Below, piece after piece: positions 34,857-47,232 of a DNA stretch of 60,000 nt. A model generated the notes under the pieces. That model made no database searches. It worked only from the letters and a program-made list of their open reading frames with translations, and was not told the origin of the DNA. Where the stretch lies: contig CM060733.1 of the NCBI GenBank assembly GCA_030704615.1, positions 35,218,001-35,278,000 on the forward strand, written 5' to 3'. The stretch's first letter is position 1. Each line of letters opens with the position of its first letter. This stretch comes from Takakia lepidozioides (taxonomy: Eukaryota; Streptophyta; Takakiopsida; Takakiales; Takakiaceae). Position numbers and translations under genes: made by a program.

Positions 34857-36030
34857 AGAAATTAAATCACAAATCTTGTCCCCTTCCCCCAAACCCACCC
34901 GTACCCTCCTAAGATAGCTCTAAGTGTGACCAGTTGCAAGAAACTAATCTCCACGGGAGGATTCCAAGTTCTTTATACGTGGAAGACTTCAAGGCCCTGT
35001 CCATTAGAAGCCCTCTGTTCAACAGTTGTGAGGTGATCCTTAGAAGTCCCAAGCGATGGCTATCTTGCACTGCAGGCATAGGATGATGCGCGGGAAGTCA
35101 AGTTGATGGGTGGCTGTACATAACCGTGTCAAAGGATTAATTTTCGGCATTGCCAGCCCCTTGTACGCTCTGCTGCATACTTCATCCCAGTGACTAGGAA
35201 TGTTGATATATGAAGGGAAAAAGTGGCTCCTCTGCAGCATCCCTACTGCCTAATAACCCAGAACGTCTGAAAATCTTTTCCAAACATGACAGTCATAGAC
35301 TTCTTAGGCAAGCTGGAGGAACTCCACATCAAGTGGACCGATAAATCGGTAACAACTAAGTCACAGTTTGCTCAAGATTGCCTTCCTTGTCCTCCACAAG
35401 GACAGAATGTTACAGCCCAATTATTTCTGTTTCTCTCTCTCCTCCAGGCAATAGCATGATTGAGGGTGGCTGATAGCCTGAGGAGGAGACTGGCATATGG
35501 AGTAGGCTGCAGCATGTTGAACGCCTTTGTACAGCTTGAGCTAGATGTACAGGCTGGAGATTAAGATTGAAAACGTTTCTTCTTTCCCTGTCCTCTACCG
35601 AGACATGGGCACTGCTTTTGCCTGTCTAGAGAGCCAGTCCCAGATAGAGGTGTTCCATCACAAGGATCAGAAATGCCTGCAGTATATATCCACAAGCCTT
35701 AGTGAATCTCTTGAAGTTGAGCACAGTTTTCTGGTTTTAGTGGTGGTTGTTAGGGCCCTCCCTTCTATCGTGTTTTCTGTTGTCCTTCACCCGATAGACT
35801 TTATGAAGTTTTTTTCTTTCTTTCCTTCACTCTTCTTCATTTCTGTCCTGTAATGTATTATTGTTCCACAAGCCATTCGGCTTCATCCAGTTCCTTCTCC
35901 GGCTTTCTTGGCCTCTGGGCAATAGTTTCCTTTTCTTTGCTTACTAGATAGTGATAACCGGGAAGTGTCAATGAAAACCCATATAGCCGCCCAACATCAA
36001 TTGTAGCTTGGGGGTTGGTATTGTGGTTAC
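34857..36030. other. Downstream of PIF1, no gene recognised
   Basis: Likely includes the 3' untranslated region. A 102-codon plus frame at 35545-35853 has a hydrophobic tail but no recognisable domain. Confidence 0.4.
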
Positions 36031-36034
36031 TGCA

Positions 36035-36250
36035 ACATAACGAGTGGCTCTGCCACAAGAGGCTTTGTCCTTGCTCTTTCCTTCAGTGATTTTGGGTTGT
36101 TGTTTTATACTTTTTCCACGGCTTCATGAATCATGCCCATCAACCCTCCATAGACTAGGCTTAATGGATGAACCTAGTTCTCCCTCTAGGCAAGATGTCT
36201 CCACAATGCCTCTATCCCCTTGTGGGACAGAGCCAACAAAGGGAAACAAG
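36035..36250 (-). repeat. Inverted copy of the 9.1-9.4 kb dispersed repeat
   Basis: Contains CTCTGCCACAAGAGGCTTTG, TTTTTCCACGGCTTCATGAA and AGACTAGGCTTAATGGATG, the reverse complement of 9135-9410. Only one copy of the 86-base unit is present here. Confidence 0.65.
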
Positions 36251-37800
36251 AGCTTATAGAGAGGGTGGAATTATGGGGATGTTGATGTCTGCATAATTTT
36301 GACCTCTATCCAAAATTTAGCAATTTGGCTTTTACATTATATGAAGGGAGAACATAGGTACGAGGGAGGGAGGAAATATGTTGACGCCCATGTAAGTTAT
36401 TTCTATTATGTTTTGTGTCCCTATGTTGCAACAAATTTTCAAAAAAACAGACTGATGATGCAAATAAGCTACCAAGCTCTAAGGGAAGAGACATTTTACT
36501 TGTACATTACTCTCTTCATTACTCCTCCCCGAATTGGTGGTGGCATGCAATGCCTCAGTCCCCTTTCATTGGAGAGCGAATATGTAAGTATATAAAGAAT
36601 GACAAGATGAACTATATGTTACCACGAAATGTGAAGTGCCAATACTTACTTGTTAATAATGTGCATAGTAGTCTATAGATGCGCGATATTCCCTAGGGGA
36701 CTAGCACCACGTCGGCAAGAGCATAATACTACTCTTTCTCATTGGCATGCATTTTGGCGATATAGTCCATCCAAGCCTACAACCTGTGGTTGCCATACAA
36801 CACAAAAATATTACCCATGAATGTCTTTATCAAGGGACTCTTTGCAACCATTGCCTCCAATTCCACATTGGTTTCTTGCCAAAATGGATCCCATCCCTAA
36901 ATACTAATCTCCTTCACCAATTTGCCTCAATCTTATCTGAATCCGTCATTGACACATAAAACACATGCGAGCCTAAGCGGTATCCATGCACGAAGTCACC
37001 CTCTAGTAATTCATCGCAATCTCATAGCTCTTTGAACACCCTAAGCAAAAGATTGGAAAACCAAAACCAAAACCAAAAAAAAACAAGTACGCGAGTTGCC
37101 AAACAAATATAACTTATAATGACACTTATAGAATTCTTTGGTTTTGCCTTCTTCATTTCTAAGCATCTTTGTTTTCGCTCTAACCTTTGCCAGTTTTAGG
37201 GCAAAATGCTTCCATTTTCCAGCTGATAATCAAGTATTTCTAACGAAAATAGATCCTCCCACCGTCTTTGGGTATATGGTGTCTTTCTAATAGCACCACT
37301 ATGTGCTCAGGACTAAGTGTCATGCTTAGGCTCACGCTTAGTGGGTCAACCGTGAGCCTAGGCTCACAAACTAACGTGAGATGGTGTAGCCTCCCTCTTT
37401 GAATGAGGCAATTTATTTGATGGGATTGAAACGTCCTACTCAGGTGACATGCCTGTCGTTGCCTACACCCTCTAATTTCCAATACCTTTGTCGTCGTCAA
37501 GCAGTCGAGAATTTTGGCTAGGTTCAAAAGAAAAGGAAGGGGATCCTCTTGGGTTTTCTATGGAGGTCAACAACCTCCTTCACATTTTTTGTGTGGCTTG
37601 ACTTTCAGCCTAGTTCTTTTAGTACAATGAGGTTGAAGAGCCAGCTTGCAAGGTTGTAAGGTAAAAACCAATCTGTCCTCTTTATTTTGGAGAGTTGGGG
37701 ACTTTGGGTTCTAAACCAAGTCCAGTTTCTAACTCCTTTCGTAGCTCCCAATGTGTCACAAAGTGAGGATGGTTTTGGGGTCTTGGGATCCACTGTGAAA
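36251..37800. other. No gene recognised
   Basis: Short frames only. The text CCGTGAGCCTAGGCTCAC at about 37349 is a short palindromic word cluster. Confidence 0.45.
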
Positions 37801-37814
37801 ATCATGGTAATTTG

Positions 37815-37935
37815 TGATCTACATTTGAAGACCGACCACATCACGTCTGTGCGTTTGCAAGCCTGGCAGCCCTGGAAAAGGGCAAAGAGGTGCATGGTTG
37901 CATCACAAAAGCAGGAATTGTACCAGATGTGAATA
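37815..37935 (+). pseudogene. Small PPR fragment
   Basis: The plus strand carries GACCACATCACGT, then the text for LAALEKGKEVHGCITKAGIV in a shifted frame. About 120 bases, matching the array modules at 11-13 kb. Confidence 0.7.
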
Positions 37936-38231
37936 TGGCAATGTCAGAGAGTCAACTTGGGACATTGTGGCTGTATGCGCGAGCTGTATCTTGTATCTTT
38001 TTTTAGGGGCTTTGGCGTCAGAATCAGCATCATCGGATCAGATTGTAAACCTTGACAATGACATGTCTTTGCACTGTCATTAAAATGTTGGGGCTTGGAC
38101 CTGATGTTGAACTGCTTGATATTAAATTGGGAGAGAATGGCATTGACAGTTTTGATGACGATTCTGAGTCTTAAGAGATGATAGAGAAAACCCTCATGTT
38201 ATGTTGACAATCCAAACATGTGGGAATATTC

Positions 38232-39069
38232 CAGTGTTGTGCGGGTCTGGGTTTTGAAGGCGGGTACCCGGCGGGTTAGGATCAGGGTTACTTGGACCCG
38301 CACCCAGACCCGGGTTCATATTAGAAATGAACCCGGAACCTGACCCGCCTGCTGGGTCCAGAACCAGTTATACCCTCTACCCAGGGGCCAATGTAGGGGC
38401 TCAGGTCCGGGTCTAATTTTAGATGGGGCATGCGGGGTCCACCATAGATCTGGTAGGTTTTGTCATATGTGTGGAGGGGACGAGCAGCAATAGGCCACTG
38501 CACCAGCCAGCCCCACCACGCCCACCACGTTGTAGCCCCGTGGTAATGGCCACATACCACCTCAAAAGCGGTTGTGGGTTCAATCCAGGGCCTGGTGTCA
38601 CAAAGTTGTGCCCTATGGGACCATAATTTACAAAAAGGAGGCGTCTTATATTATTATTAGGCCAGATCCCACACATCCATGCTATAGTGATCTATCCTTG
38701 AGGCATGTTACTATTCTTAACATGTTTAAGAATTGATATTGAAAAATAAAAAATGGAACTCAAACTTCTATTTTAATTCTTGTGTTAAATGAGCAATACG
38801 TATTCATGGTATATTTTGAAGGAATGTCTCTTAAAATAAAATTCATTATTAGGATTTAAAGTTTTTTCCAGCCAAAAATAATTTTATCCCTAATTAATCT
38901 TATTTTTCTAATTTATTTAATCAATTAATTAGGACCCGGATCCGAACCCGTGAACCCGCCAATATTTCCCAACAACTACCCGGACCCTAACCCGAGTCTG
39001 TGTTGACAAACCCAGACCCCAACCCGGACCCGGCAGGTTCCTTAAAAAGGCAGAACCCGCACAACACTA
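38232..39069. mobile_element. Non-autonomous hAT-type transposon with 8-bp target duplication
   Basis: Begins CAGTGTTGTGCGGG and ends CCCGCACAACACTA. It is flanked on both sides by the same eight bases GAATATTC (38224-38231 and 39070-39077). Eight-base duplications and YAGTGTTG-type ends fit hAT elements. Subterminal regions are rich in repeated ACCCGG/CCGGGT words. No transposase is encoded; the 838 bases include a SINE and AT-rich middle sequence. Confidence 0.85.
38529..38625 (+). mobile_element. tRNA-like SINE copy inside the hAT element
   Basis: A-box-like TAGCCCCGTGG at 38533, CACATACCACCTC, then B-box-like GGTTCAATCC near 38578, and GGTGTCACAAAG. Same family as 10283-10552 but without the 77-bp triplication. 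Confidence 0.6.
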
Positions 39070-39286
39070 GAATATTCCTTGAACATGAGAGCAATGCCTG
39101 CCATGAGCATGGTTTGTATGAGTAACCCGAAAAATGGGAATATTGGCCTTATGCTCTCATATTCAAGGATGATATGTGGAATTCTAGAGCCATTGAATTG
39201 CCTAAGGTAAGATTTGTCAGTCTTGTCCCTGGACCAAACCGTGCTTTAGTACAACATAATATTAGGTACTAGTCTTTTTATTCCCC

Positions 39287-39790
39287 ATGGTATGTGCATT
39301 CCCAACCAAGCCCGAAGCTCTTTCACAGTTAGATCATACCAACACTGATCTCCTATTGTTGAGGGGCCTCGCATACATGTTTGTCATCATTATCACCTAT
39401 CGCATAAGATGCAAGCCAAAAAAATTTGAAGAAGTCCATTGGAACAACATCATCGGGCAAAGAGTGGTAAGTGGTGATTTTTTCAAGTGCCCTACTTTAA
39501 GGTGGATTATAAGTAAGAATATGTGGGAGTCAATTCTTCGTTGTCCACACCTTGTGGACAACTGTCTAATATGTTTTGACAGTATTGACCCTACCTTTGA
39601 TAAGCTTGTTAAGAGTATATGGCTCTAAGACTCCAAGAATCAGTTGTATGCCAAAGGTATGCCAAGTGCATGACCTCCGAGCAGAATGTGACTGTCGATG
39701 AAATGATGGTTAAATACAAATGTAAATATTGTCGCATACAATTACATGTTCAAAAAACTAGTCAAATGGGGTATATAAATTGGGTGTCTA
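39287..39790 (+). pseudogene. piggyBac-like transposase remnant
   Basis: The first part, in one frame, ends ISKNMWESILRCPHLVDN and DPTFDKLVK. The second (from 39619, other frame) reads EQNVTVDEMMVKYKCKYCRI and continues into an S.MGYINWVS segment. These match the order of the DDE transposase domain of piggyBac elements: the MSRNRFE..L.F.DN block, then the (V/I)DE.M..(F/Y)KG block holding a catalytic Asp. One frameshift near 39625, missing amino and carboxyl parts. The frame then runs on into a different element. Confidence 0.65.
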
Positions 39791-42700
39791 TTTCTCGTTT
39801 TGTGAGGCTTCCTATTGATGTGGAGGGCAATTACTTTTCTGTCAAAAGTTTGGAGGATTTTTCATGGGCGACATGTTACAATTGTGGTCAATATGGACAC
39901 ACTAAGGCAGACTGCCCCAGACCAAAGAGGAAGAGAGCCTCTCCGAGGTAGGAGGTTGTTACCCTCCCGCCGTAGGCTGATATCTCATCCACTTCTCTGG
40001 ATCCACCCCCCAAAGAGTTACACAACTCCATTTCAACACTAATTTGGCTCACACCTCTCAATCTCACCAGCTATCCTCTAATGAATGGGACCAATCAGCT
40101 CAACACTTGTCGTTCACGCCGCCGGCAAAAAAGAGGAAAGACACCTTGGATCCCATGATTCTATAGGCCGCATTCCACGGTACAATCGATAGAAAGGGCA
40201 AAGGTCTACTTGAAATGGAAATTAAATCTCTGTCGATCCTCCCCAGATTGTCCAATCTGTCTCTGCAGCAAAAGGTCACTGCTATCATACTTCTAAAGGT
40301 CCATCCCCGATTGCGCAAAACCAGGTGGTGGCCAAGATCTGCGCCAAGCTCCACACCTTTCCTTCACTGGCACTTCGCGGCTGCTCCAGGCAAAACTCTG
40401 CTTCTGATCCCAAGGCTATCAGCATATCGCCACTCATCTTTCGCAGGAATCCCCAGCCAGCATTTCTGATATCTGCCAAGGACGGTATTAACATGGAGTC
40501 AATTTGGGTGACATCACAGGATGTGCAATCTTTCCTGGATAAGTCTCCAATGGACAGCAGCCTGGTCCCTACGTTGCGCAACAAGATAAATGATTACCTT
40601 CATTCCAACTAGAATCACTACTCCCTTGGTCCTCAAACCCACATAACTCGGGGTGCATATGTGGAAGAATTCCCACGGTTGCATTCAGATCTCTCCCCCT
40701 CGACACTCATCTAGTTGGCATAGGTAGAGGGAAAGGATTTGTTGACTGGGGGCCCGACGGAACAGGGAGCTTGTGTGCAGCCTGCCAGTTTCAACCAGCC
40801 CACAACAACAGATGCCATTCTGGCTAGATCAAGGGACATTGCTCACAACGGTTTCACTATTCTCCGTGCAATCCTAGAGACCGAGATGCACGACCAAAAC
40901 AAAATGATCAAGCTGCAGCGCCATCATATAGGCCAATGGACTCGCCGATTTCTTTGACCTCCTCCGAGGACCAGCTTTCGCAGCCCCTGTCTCAGCAAGC
41001 CCCAATGCCACAACCCTATAGCTATCCCTCTGCGCCAACTCTTTTCTCGCCCACGCCTCTAGAGCTGGGAGAGGCCTATGACTCTGTAAGCTCTCTCTCT
41101 CTCTCTCTCTCTCCACAAACTCTCTCCTCCCCCATCCCTTCCCTGCTATTCCACTCATTATTTTCTTCCCTCTAGCCAGGAACCCCCGTAAATGCAGAAT
41201 TTTGTGTGTCAAACCCTCGAAACCCTGTTCAGCTTCATGGAAAGTTTTACCATCTATCCTCTACCTCCCATGAGAAGGCCCTTTCACCGTCACATTCGGC
41301 TCTGGTATCCTTCCCTTTAGCACGGCAATCCCCCTCAAACTCATTCTTCTCTCGTACTTTTCATGCAAATTATGTGCCAAGTCAGTCCTTGCCCCTCTCT
41401 CTCGCTTCCAGCCTATAAGCCAAAAAGAAACAAGCCCCTTCACCTTCGTCTTGCTACTAGAACTCAGCAGGGCTGAAGCTGCTGCCCCAATAAACCACTA
41501 TTGGATTACGGCTCCACACCCTATGGACAAGAGGACTAAATTCAGGTTTCAAGCAACCAGACCATCATTTGAGAGCTGCCCTCTCAGCCTATACTTCTCG
41601 GACGAAGCAAATTAATTATCTTCGAACATAACGGGGATAGGCTTAGACCAATTGTCGCTCAAAAAACTTAAGGTGAGTGCTTGGCTGGCCCCCCTAGTCC
41701 CAACAGAATCGGTGGTTTTCCTGCAAGAACATAAATTGTGCGCTGACAAAATCAAGGAGCTCACGGATCAGCTCTGGCCTCACTCCAATGCTCTATGGAA
41801 ACCCTCATTTGAGGGTACTAGAGGTGGGACCGCTATTCTCCTTTCGCCCTCTCTGAAGCGATTCGTGGTCAAGGATGAGGTTTAGGAGCCTGGAAGGGTC
41901 CAATACTCCTTACTAAAGCTTTCGGCTGACTCTGAAACAATTGGTCTACTAAACATCTATGCTCCCAACACTCCCTCGGAAAGATCGGCTCTTTGGGACA
42001 GTCTCAACCCCAGGATGATAAATGAAACCGACACTCATAAGTGGGGATTGGCGGGAGACTTCAATATGGTGGAGAATGAAATTGATAGAAGGGGCCATGG
42101 CTTCCAACACCTCGACCAAGAAGAAGAAAGACTCTGGCAGGTACTGCTTCAAACCCACAGCCTGTCAGAAATCGAGGGTCCTACGCCGGACCCTGCGGGG
42201 ATTGATCCCTTCTTCACATGGTCAAACAATAGGGGTTTGGCAGATCTTAGCATGGCTCAGTTGGATAGGATTTACATCTCTATGTCCATGTCCAATGGGG
42301 CCCATACACATCCCCAGGAGCCCATTCCCCAAGGTTTTGACCACGCTATGGTGGCAGCTTCCATCCCAATTTCCAATGTCTATAGGCGTGGCAGAGGCTT
42401 GTTTAAGCTCAACACCATCCACTTAAAGATCCCATCCTTCGTCCTTGCGGGACTGCATGTGGCATGGAAAGAGGCTGGTAAACACCTGCTCTGCCCCATC
42501 CAAAAATTCGAGGTTGAGCTGGTGGCAACCAGCAAGGTCAGTCAAAACCTGAGCAAAAGAAATTGTTGCCGCTCGGAAAAGAAGAACAACAGCCCTTAGG
42601 AAATGCTTGGGTATCTGTCAGAAAAAAATTGAGGCCAACAACTGCGATGACCATACCTTCCAGAATTACCTGGAAGCCCGCCATAACCTAGACCTGACTC

Positions 42701-44165
42701 TCATTCACTTGGAAAAAAGATGCAAATCCAAGCAGGGGTGAACTAGTCCACAAAAGGTGAGAAAATGTCCAAGTATTTTTTCCAGAAGGTATGGCCAACT
42801 CAATTAAATCCACTGGTGTTATGCCATCATCTGTGTCCCTAGGGGTGATCTCTTTGCTCTTCAAGAAGGGGGATAGGGCAGATATGGGTAACTACAGGCC
42901 CATAACTTTGCTGGCGCTTCATCTACATGAGCCTCTCCTTCCTAAAGTTATCAGAATTGGACAAGCCTGTGTGCAGATCCTTCTCTCCTAATCGTCCAGC
43001 AGGGTCACTATCAATGGCCATATGTCCAGGCCATTATGGCTGGAAAGATCTGTGAGACAAGGTTGCCCATTGGCCCCCTTCCTCTTTTATTTGTGGCAGG
43101 CACATTGGGCAACATGCTCGATAGCAATATGCAGGTTGAAGGGCTAAGGATAAAAATCCCCAAATCACAGCTATGGACTCAAGTTAAAAACTCCATGTTC
43201 GTGGATGACGCCTTTCTGCTTCTCGATGCCAACCCTCTCTCCTTCCTCTCTCTCTAACTGTTGCAGAGAAAACCTTACAGGATTTCTGCCGGGTCTCAGG
43301 CTTTAGGGTCAACTGGACCAAGACTAAAGCCATTTGGTGGGAGACAGAGCCAGATCTACTATTGGGGTGTGCCCTACCTGGGAGAATAACTATGGCATAG
43401 TTTGGCTGAAAGAAGGGGAGCCAACAACCCTTCTGGGGCACCCCTTTGGTCTCAATTTAACCGAAGAGCAGAGGATGGGTCCTACAATTGCCAAGCTAAA
43501 AAAGAAGTTAGCATTCTGGGGTTCTAAATACCTCTCCATCACGGGGAGGGCTCTAGCTGCCAACCAAGTTCTTCTCACTGGTATTTGGTACTTTGCATCC
43601 ACTTGGAGCCTAGGTAAGAAATAAATTCAAGAGGCGAAGAGATGCATTAGAAATTTCATATGGGGTGCCCATGCAGTCTCCCAAAACAAGAAACCGCAGG
43701 TCTCCTGGCGCCAGATCTGCTTGCCCAAGAAAATGGTGGGCCTGGGTGTTTTAGATCCAGAAACTCAAATTAAGGCCCTTCTAGGCAAATGGCTTCCCTG
43801 TTATTTGGGCCCAAAAAGGGGCTGGTGGAAGCTAATGGTTGCTGGGACAATCTCTCTCTCCTCCCCCTATCGCTCCACTGTCTGGGAGTTGCTTCAGATC
43901 AGTGGATTACTCAGCTGCAATCTGAAAATCCCCAGGCTCTCCTCTCTGGAACTCTATATGGTAGGCTTGGGCCAGCTTCCGGCCCTTTCTTCCCAAACTG
44001 GAGCCAACCACATTTCAAGAGGTGCAAAGGGAGCATCTGTTCCTCAATAACCCCCAGCCATCTGTCACTGAAAAGGCTTGGGCTAGGATAGGGGCAGCAT
44101 GGGAGACAAGAGGGATTGCCCTGGGGGGTGCACTCTTCATAAAAAGACCATATCACGTGCGTGCA
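39791..44165 (+). mobile_element. Decayed LINE (non-LTR retrotransposon)
   Basis: A gag-like zinc knuckle, CYNCGQYGHTKADC, lies at 39873-39914, in frame with the piggyBac piece. Remains of ORF1 follow to about 41400. ORF2 begins near 41630 with an apurinic-type endonuclease: FLQEHKL, RGGTAILLSP, GLLNIYAPN, WGLAGDFNMVENEIDRRG. Reverse transcriptase follows: LLFKKGDRADMGNYRPITLL near 42860-42920, VRQGCPLAP near 43055, and the catalytic FVDD at 43196-43207. Late ORF2 text (VSGFRVNWTKTKA) then continues with many stops to about 44150. Stops and frame changes are frequent, so it is inactive. Confidence 0.8.
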
Positions 44166-44460
44166 TCAGCCAATAAACAATACCCCTGTATATAGCTTAA
44201 TTCATGAATTTATCATATATATACATATTTTTAAAACTTTATTAAAACCCCTAAAGTATTTATATAAAACAAACAATTAATGAATAACAATAAACTGCTG
44301 TATGTAATCATGTGTTCATTGAGAATATAAAAACCCTTTATTTAGGTATAATTTTTAATACAAAATTATGGACAAATTGTAGATCGGATTTTTAAAAAAT
44401 CAAAATAACTTGTGTAACATTAGTATAAAACTTATTTTCCGTTTATAAAATTGTTAAAAA
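44166..44460. other. AT-rich spacer
   Basis: Strongly AT-rich, no coding signal. It sits between the LINE end and a repeat linked to PPR fragments. Confidence 0.5.
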
Positions 44461-44463
44461 CAT

Positions 44464-44545
44464 GCTGAAATGTGTTGAGAAAGGTGCTTTCATTAGCAGT
44501 GCCTTGTTTTATCAATTGTGTTGTTGCCGCTGCTGTTTCCACTTA
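44464..44545 (+). repeat. Copy of the inverted-duplication arm sequence
   Basis: GAAATGTGTTGAGAAAGGTG, ATTAGCAGTGCCTTGTT and GCCGCTGCTGTTTCC match 14130-14210 in the same orientation. Confidence 0.7.
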
Positions 44546-44729
44546 GGCCAAAACAAAAAGATTTTTCTCTTAAGAAACGGAGGGGGGGATTTGCTGCTGC
44601 TCCTCCTCTCTCCCTCCCTCGTTTTCCTTGGCCTAGTAGGGGGGAGAGAGACAGCAGCAGCAGCAACTGCTGCTCTTTCCCTGCTTAGGCAAACAAAAGG
44701 AAAAAAAACAATAATAGTAATAACAAATC

Positions 44730-45160
44730 TCGTTGCTCCCACATTTGATATACATGTTGACGTGGGTACTGTTCAGAATGACACCTGATCTAACCCTGTT
44801 GTCACCATGGACCTCTTTGTCTTTTTCGAGGGCTGTTTGCATGGTTGTTCATGCATTATAAACACAAACGAACATAATCTGGTCCAACTTCAAGCCTTCG
44901 TGCATCATTTGCTCATAGGTCTCTATGTCAAAGTCTTCATCCCACACCCCTCCTATGCATATCATGCATTCATCACATTCCACAACACCACATCTCGTTC
45001 AGCCATATTGTCAAAACACTGCATCTAGTTAAACCACCTTGATGCACCCGCTCTTGAATTACATGTCCACCAAGGTAGGGTTCATAATGACATCTGATAC
45101 AATTCCAGCTCTTACGATGTCACCATGGACTTCTTTGCCCTTTTCGAAAGGGTATCAGGA
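44730..45160 (-). pseudogene. PPR fragment
   Basis: The minus strand reads like the 11-15 kb modules (CTCATAGGTCTC, ACACCACATCTCGTTCAGCC, CACCATGGACCTCTTTG on the plus strand). Several stops and deletions. Together with the repeat at 44464 it repeats the arrangement seen at 14.1-14.7 kb. Confidence 0.72.
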
Positions 45161-45163
45161 GAG

Positions 45164-45166
<3 letters not shown>

Positions 45167-45196
<30 letters not shown>

Positions 45197-45197
45197 C
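45167..45197 (+). repeat. CT dinucleotide microsatellite
   Basis: About 14 CT units. A shorter run is at 41090-41113. Confidence 0.9.
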
Positions 45198-45199
45198 CT

Positions 45200-45616
45200 T
45201 AAGCTCCCGACACGATGAATTCGAGGTCAGATGGTGGGGTCAGCTGCAACATATGACTAATTTCCCATGGCTATAGGCTCCGGTTGAAAGAACTCGAACG
45301 ATTTTCGACGTTCACGTACCTTGTGTTCAAAACTGTATACATGTCGTATAGACAATGCCAGTAGTGAAGGTCCATGTAAGACTGGGGTATATTTAGAACG
45401 CACGGTCGAATTTGGAAATTGTACAAAGTGTATAAAGTGTACAAAACATTGCCATTCATTTGATCATGACGTGGGGTAGGAGATGGCTTCTGAGTCAAGA
45501 AAGTGATGCCATCAAATAGCCTGAAGCTTTTTCATACAAATGCGCGACTTTGCCATCTGTCATCGGACATCACAGAAAAGCAGCCCAGGCTTTGCAAGGT
45601 CATGCTCGAGAACATC
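45200..45616. other. No gene recognised
   Basis: Immediately downstream (minus strand) of the SWIM-finger frame. Possibly its 3' region. Confidence 0.35.
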
Positions 45617-46096
45617 TCAAACTCGTGCAGTACTATCTCGCTCAAGTAGTGTCATAACATCAGCTGGCCCTAACGTACATTGGTGAATGTATGTGTCTCT
45701 TTTTGGATCACAAAACATCCTCTGAATGTACATGTAGTACAAATGTTTGCATGACACAAATTTACCTCTCTTTCCTAGAGAACTGGAGATTGTGTTTTTG
45801 AAGTCTGGGCAAGTGCAATCTGGGAAATTGGAAACTGTTACCTCGTACGTCCTGTTGTGAAGAACAGATCCCATCATCACCATACTATACACCCGTCCGT
45901 AGCCTGGTGGGGGAACATCGACAACGTGGGTGATCCGACACTGAAGGGTTTTCGCTAATTCAATCTTGTACTCGTGCTCTGCATCTGCCTCAACCCGCTG
46001 GACCACCTTTCCGTTTCTTTTCGTAGGCCAGTCGTTGCCAAGTGGAGGGCGCGCAGGAAACGGGGAAGGGAAATCATGCGAAGAATTAACCGTCAT
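45617..46096 (-). CDS. SWIM zinc-finger protein, probably a terminal exon
   Basis: 159 residues with DCTCPDFKNTIS (residues about 93-104) and FVSCKHLYYMY (about 114-124), fitting CxCx(n)CxH of SWIM fingers, which bind DNA or proteins and are common in MULE transposases and FAR1-related proteins. The frame continues upstream of the first Met to GDFGSQEDQTV, just after an AG at about 46123, so this is more likely the last exon of a larger gene, or a transposase tail, than a complete gene. No transposase core was found upstream. Function unknown; codon use is regular and the frame is undamaged. Confidence 0.55.
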   Translation of the reverse strand: MTVNSSHDFPSPFPARPPLGNDWPTKRNGKVVQRVEADAEHEYKIELAKTLQCRITHVVDVPPPGYGRVYSMVMMGSVLHNRTYEVTVSNFPDCTCPDFKNTISSSLGKRGKFVSCKHLYYMYIQRMFCDPKRDTYIHQCTLGPADVMTLLERDSTARV

Positions 46097-46124
46097 GACA
46101 GTTTGGTCCTCTTGGGAGCCAAAA

Positions 46125-47230
46125 TCCTACATCTATTGACTAGAAGGAGGGAAATGAGCCCTAACCTTGAGTATCAAAAGGGTACTTCATGGTTCTATCC
46201 CTACCTCTCCAATTTTGTCTTTGATGAGATATCTTGCCATTGCATGCATTCTCACCCTCTTAAGTTGATGTGCTTGGAAGTAGTTGATATCATTTATAGC
46301 TTATATCTCTGAAATGATGTTTCTTAGAGGACTTCTTCTATATTAAGCCTGTAGATAAGCTTGGTTAAAAGTAGAAATTGATAACAAGTGGGCTGGGCTT
46401 AAAATGCTTGGTATTCCACAACAGTCACTAACCTGTTGTTTGTGTGGGTGCTTGTGATGGGACCAGGTGAGGTTCCAGCCCTTTCTTTTAGGCTTGACTC
46501 CCCTATAGGCTCGCGGAAGAGACTTCAAAGAGGCTCTAAATCTTTGCCTCTTTGTGGTATTTACTGTCCTCAGTTCTTGTTGCATGTTGATGTACTTAGG
46601 AGCTTGAATAGGGCTGACCACATCCGTGAGATGCAGTGGTGGCTGTCCTCAATTGAGATTTCTATCTTAGGGAGGAAGAGAGAGGACCATGACAGGGTCA
46701 TGTCATGATCCTTTGGCTATTTCAGAAGTACTACTATTTCGAATCTATATTGGTATGTTGGTATCACAAAAGGTATCTACTGACCTATCTCGCATTGGAT
46801 TCTTGTGGACGTAACATTGTGTTTCTCGTTGTGTTACCTTGTCTGCCTTCCCTCCTGGACATAAGGTGATGGTTGTGTGACTTTTAGCCACCCTCCCACC
46901 CCCTTAGTCTTGGATAATAGCAAAAAAGAAAGTTGGTTTCTGCTTCTACGTAAGGTCTACATAGAGAGACCTTTGTTTTCTATGTGGTATTCTTAGGTGG
47001 AGTTCCAATTACCACCTACTTACTCACTATGACTTCATCTGTACATAACTAGTGGCTACTGGAGTTTGTTGATGGGGCCTTGTTTCATGGTTGAGGATGT
47101 CTTTAACTTAAAGAAGCATTATGATTCAGACGAATTCTTTACTAGTCTTGACATGACTATCCCTATCTCTCTTGTAAAGTGCCTAAAAATGGGTCCCACT
47201 GCCCATTGTGGCATTTAGTGAGATGTAACC
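46125..47230. other. No gene recognised
   Basis: Short frames on both strands without recognised motifs. It may hold upstream exons of the SWIM frame, which I could not identify. Confidence 0.4.
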
Positions 47231-47232
47231 CA

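Noticed and set aside
35545-35853. 102-codon plus frame with hydrophobic end
   Set aside because: No recognisable domain; low-complexity Phe/Ser tail typical of pyrimidine-rich DNA.
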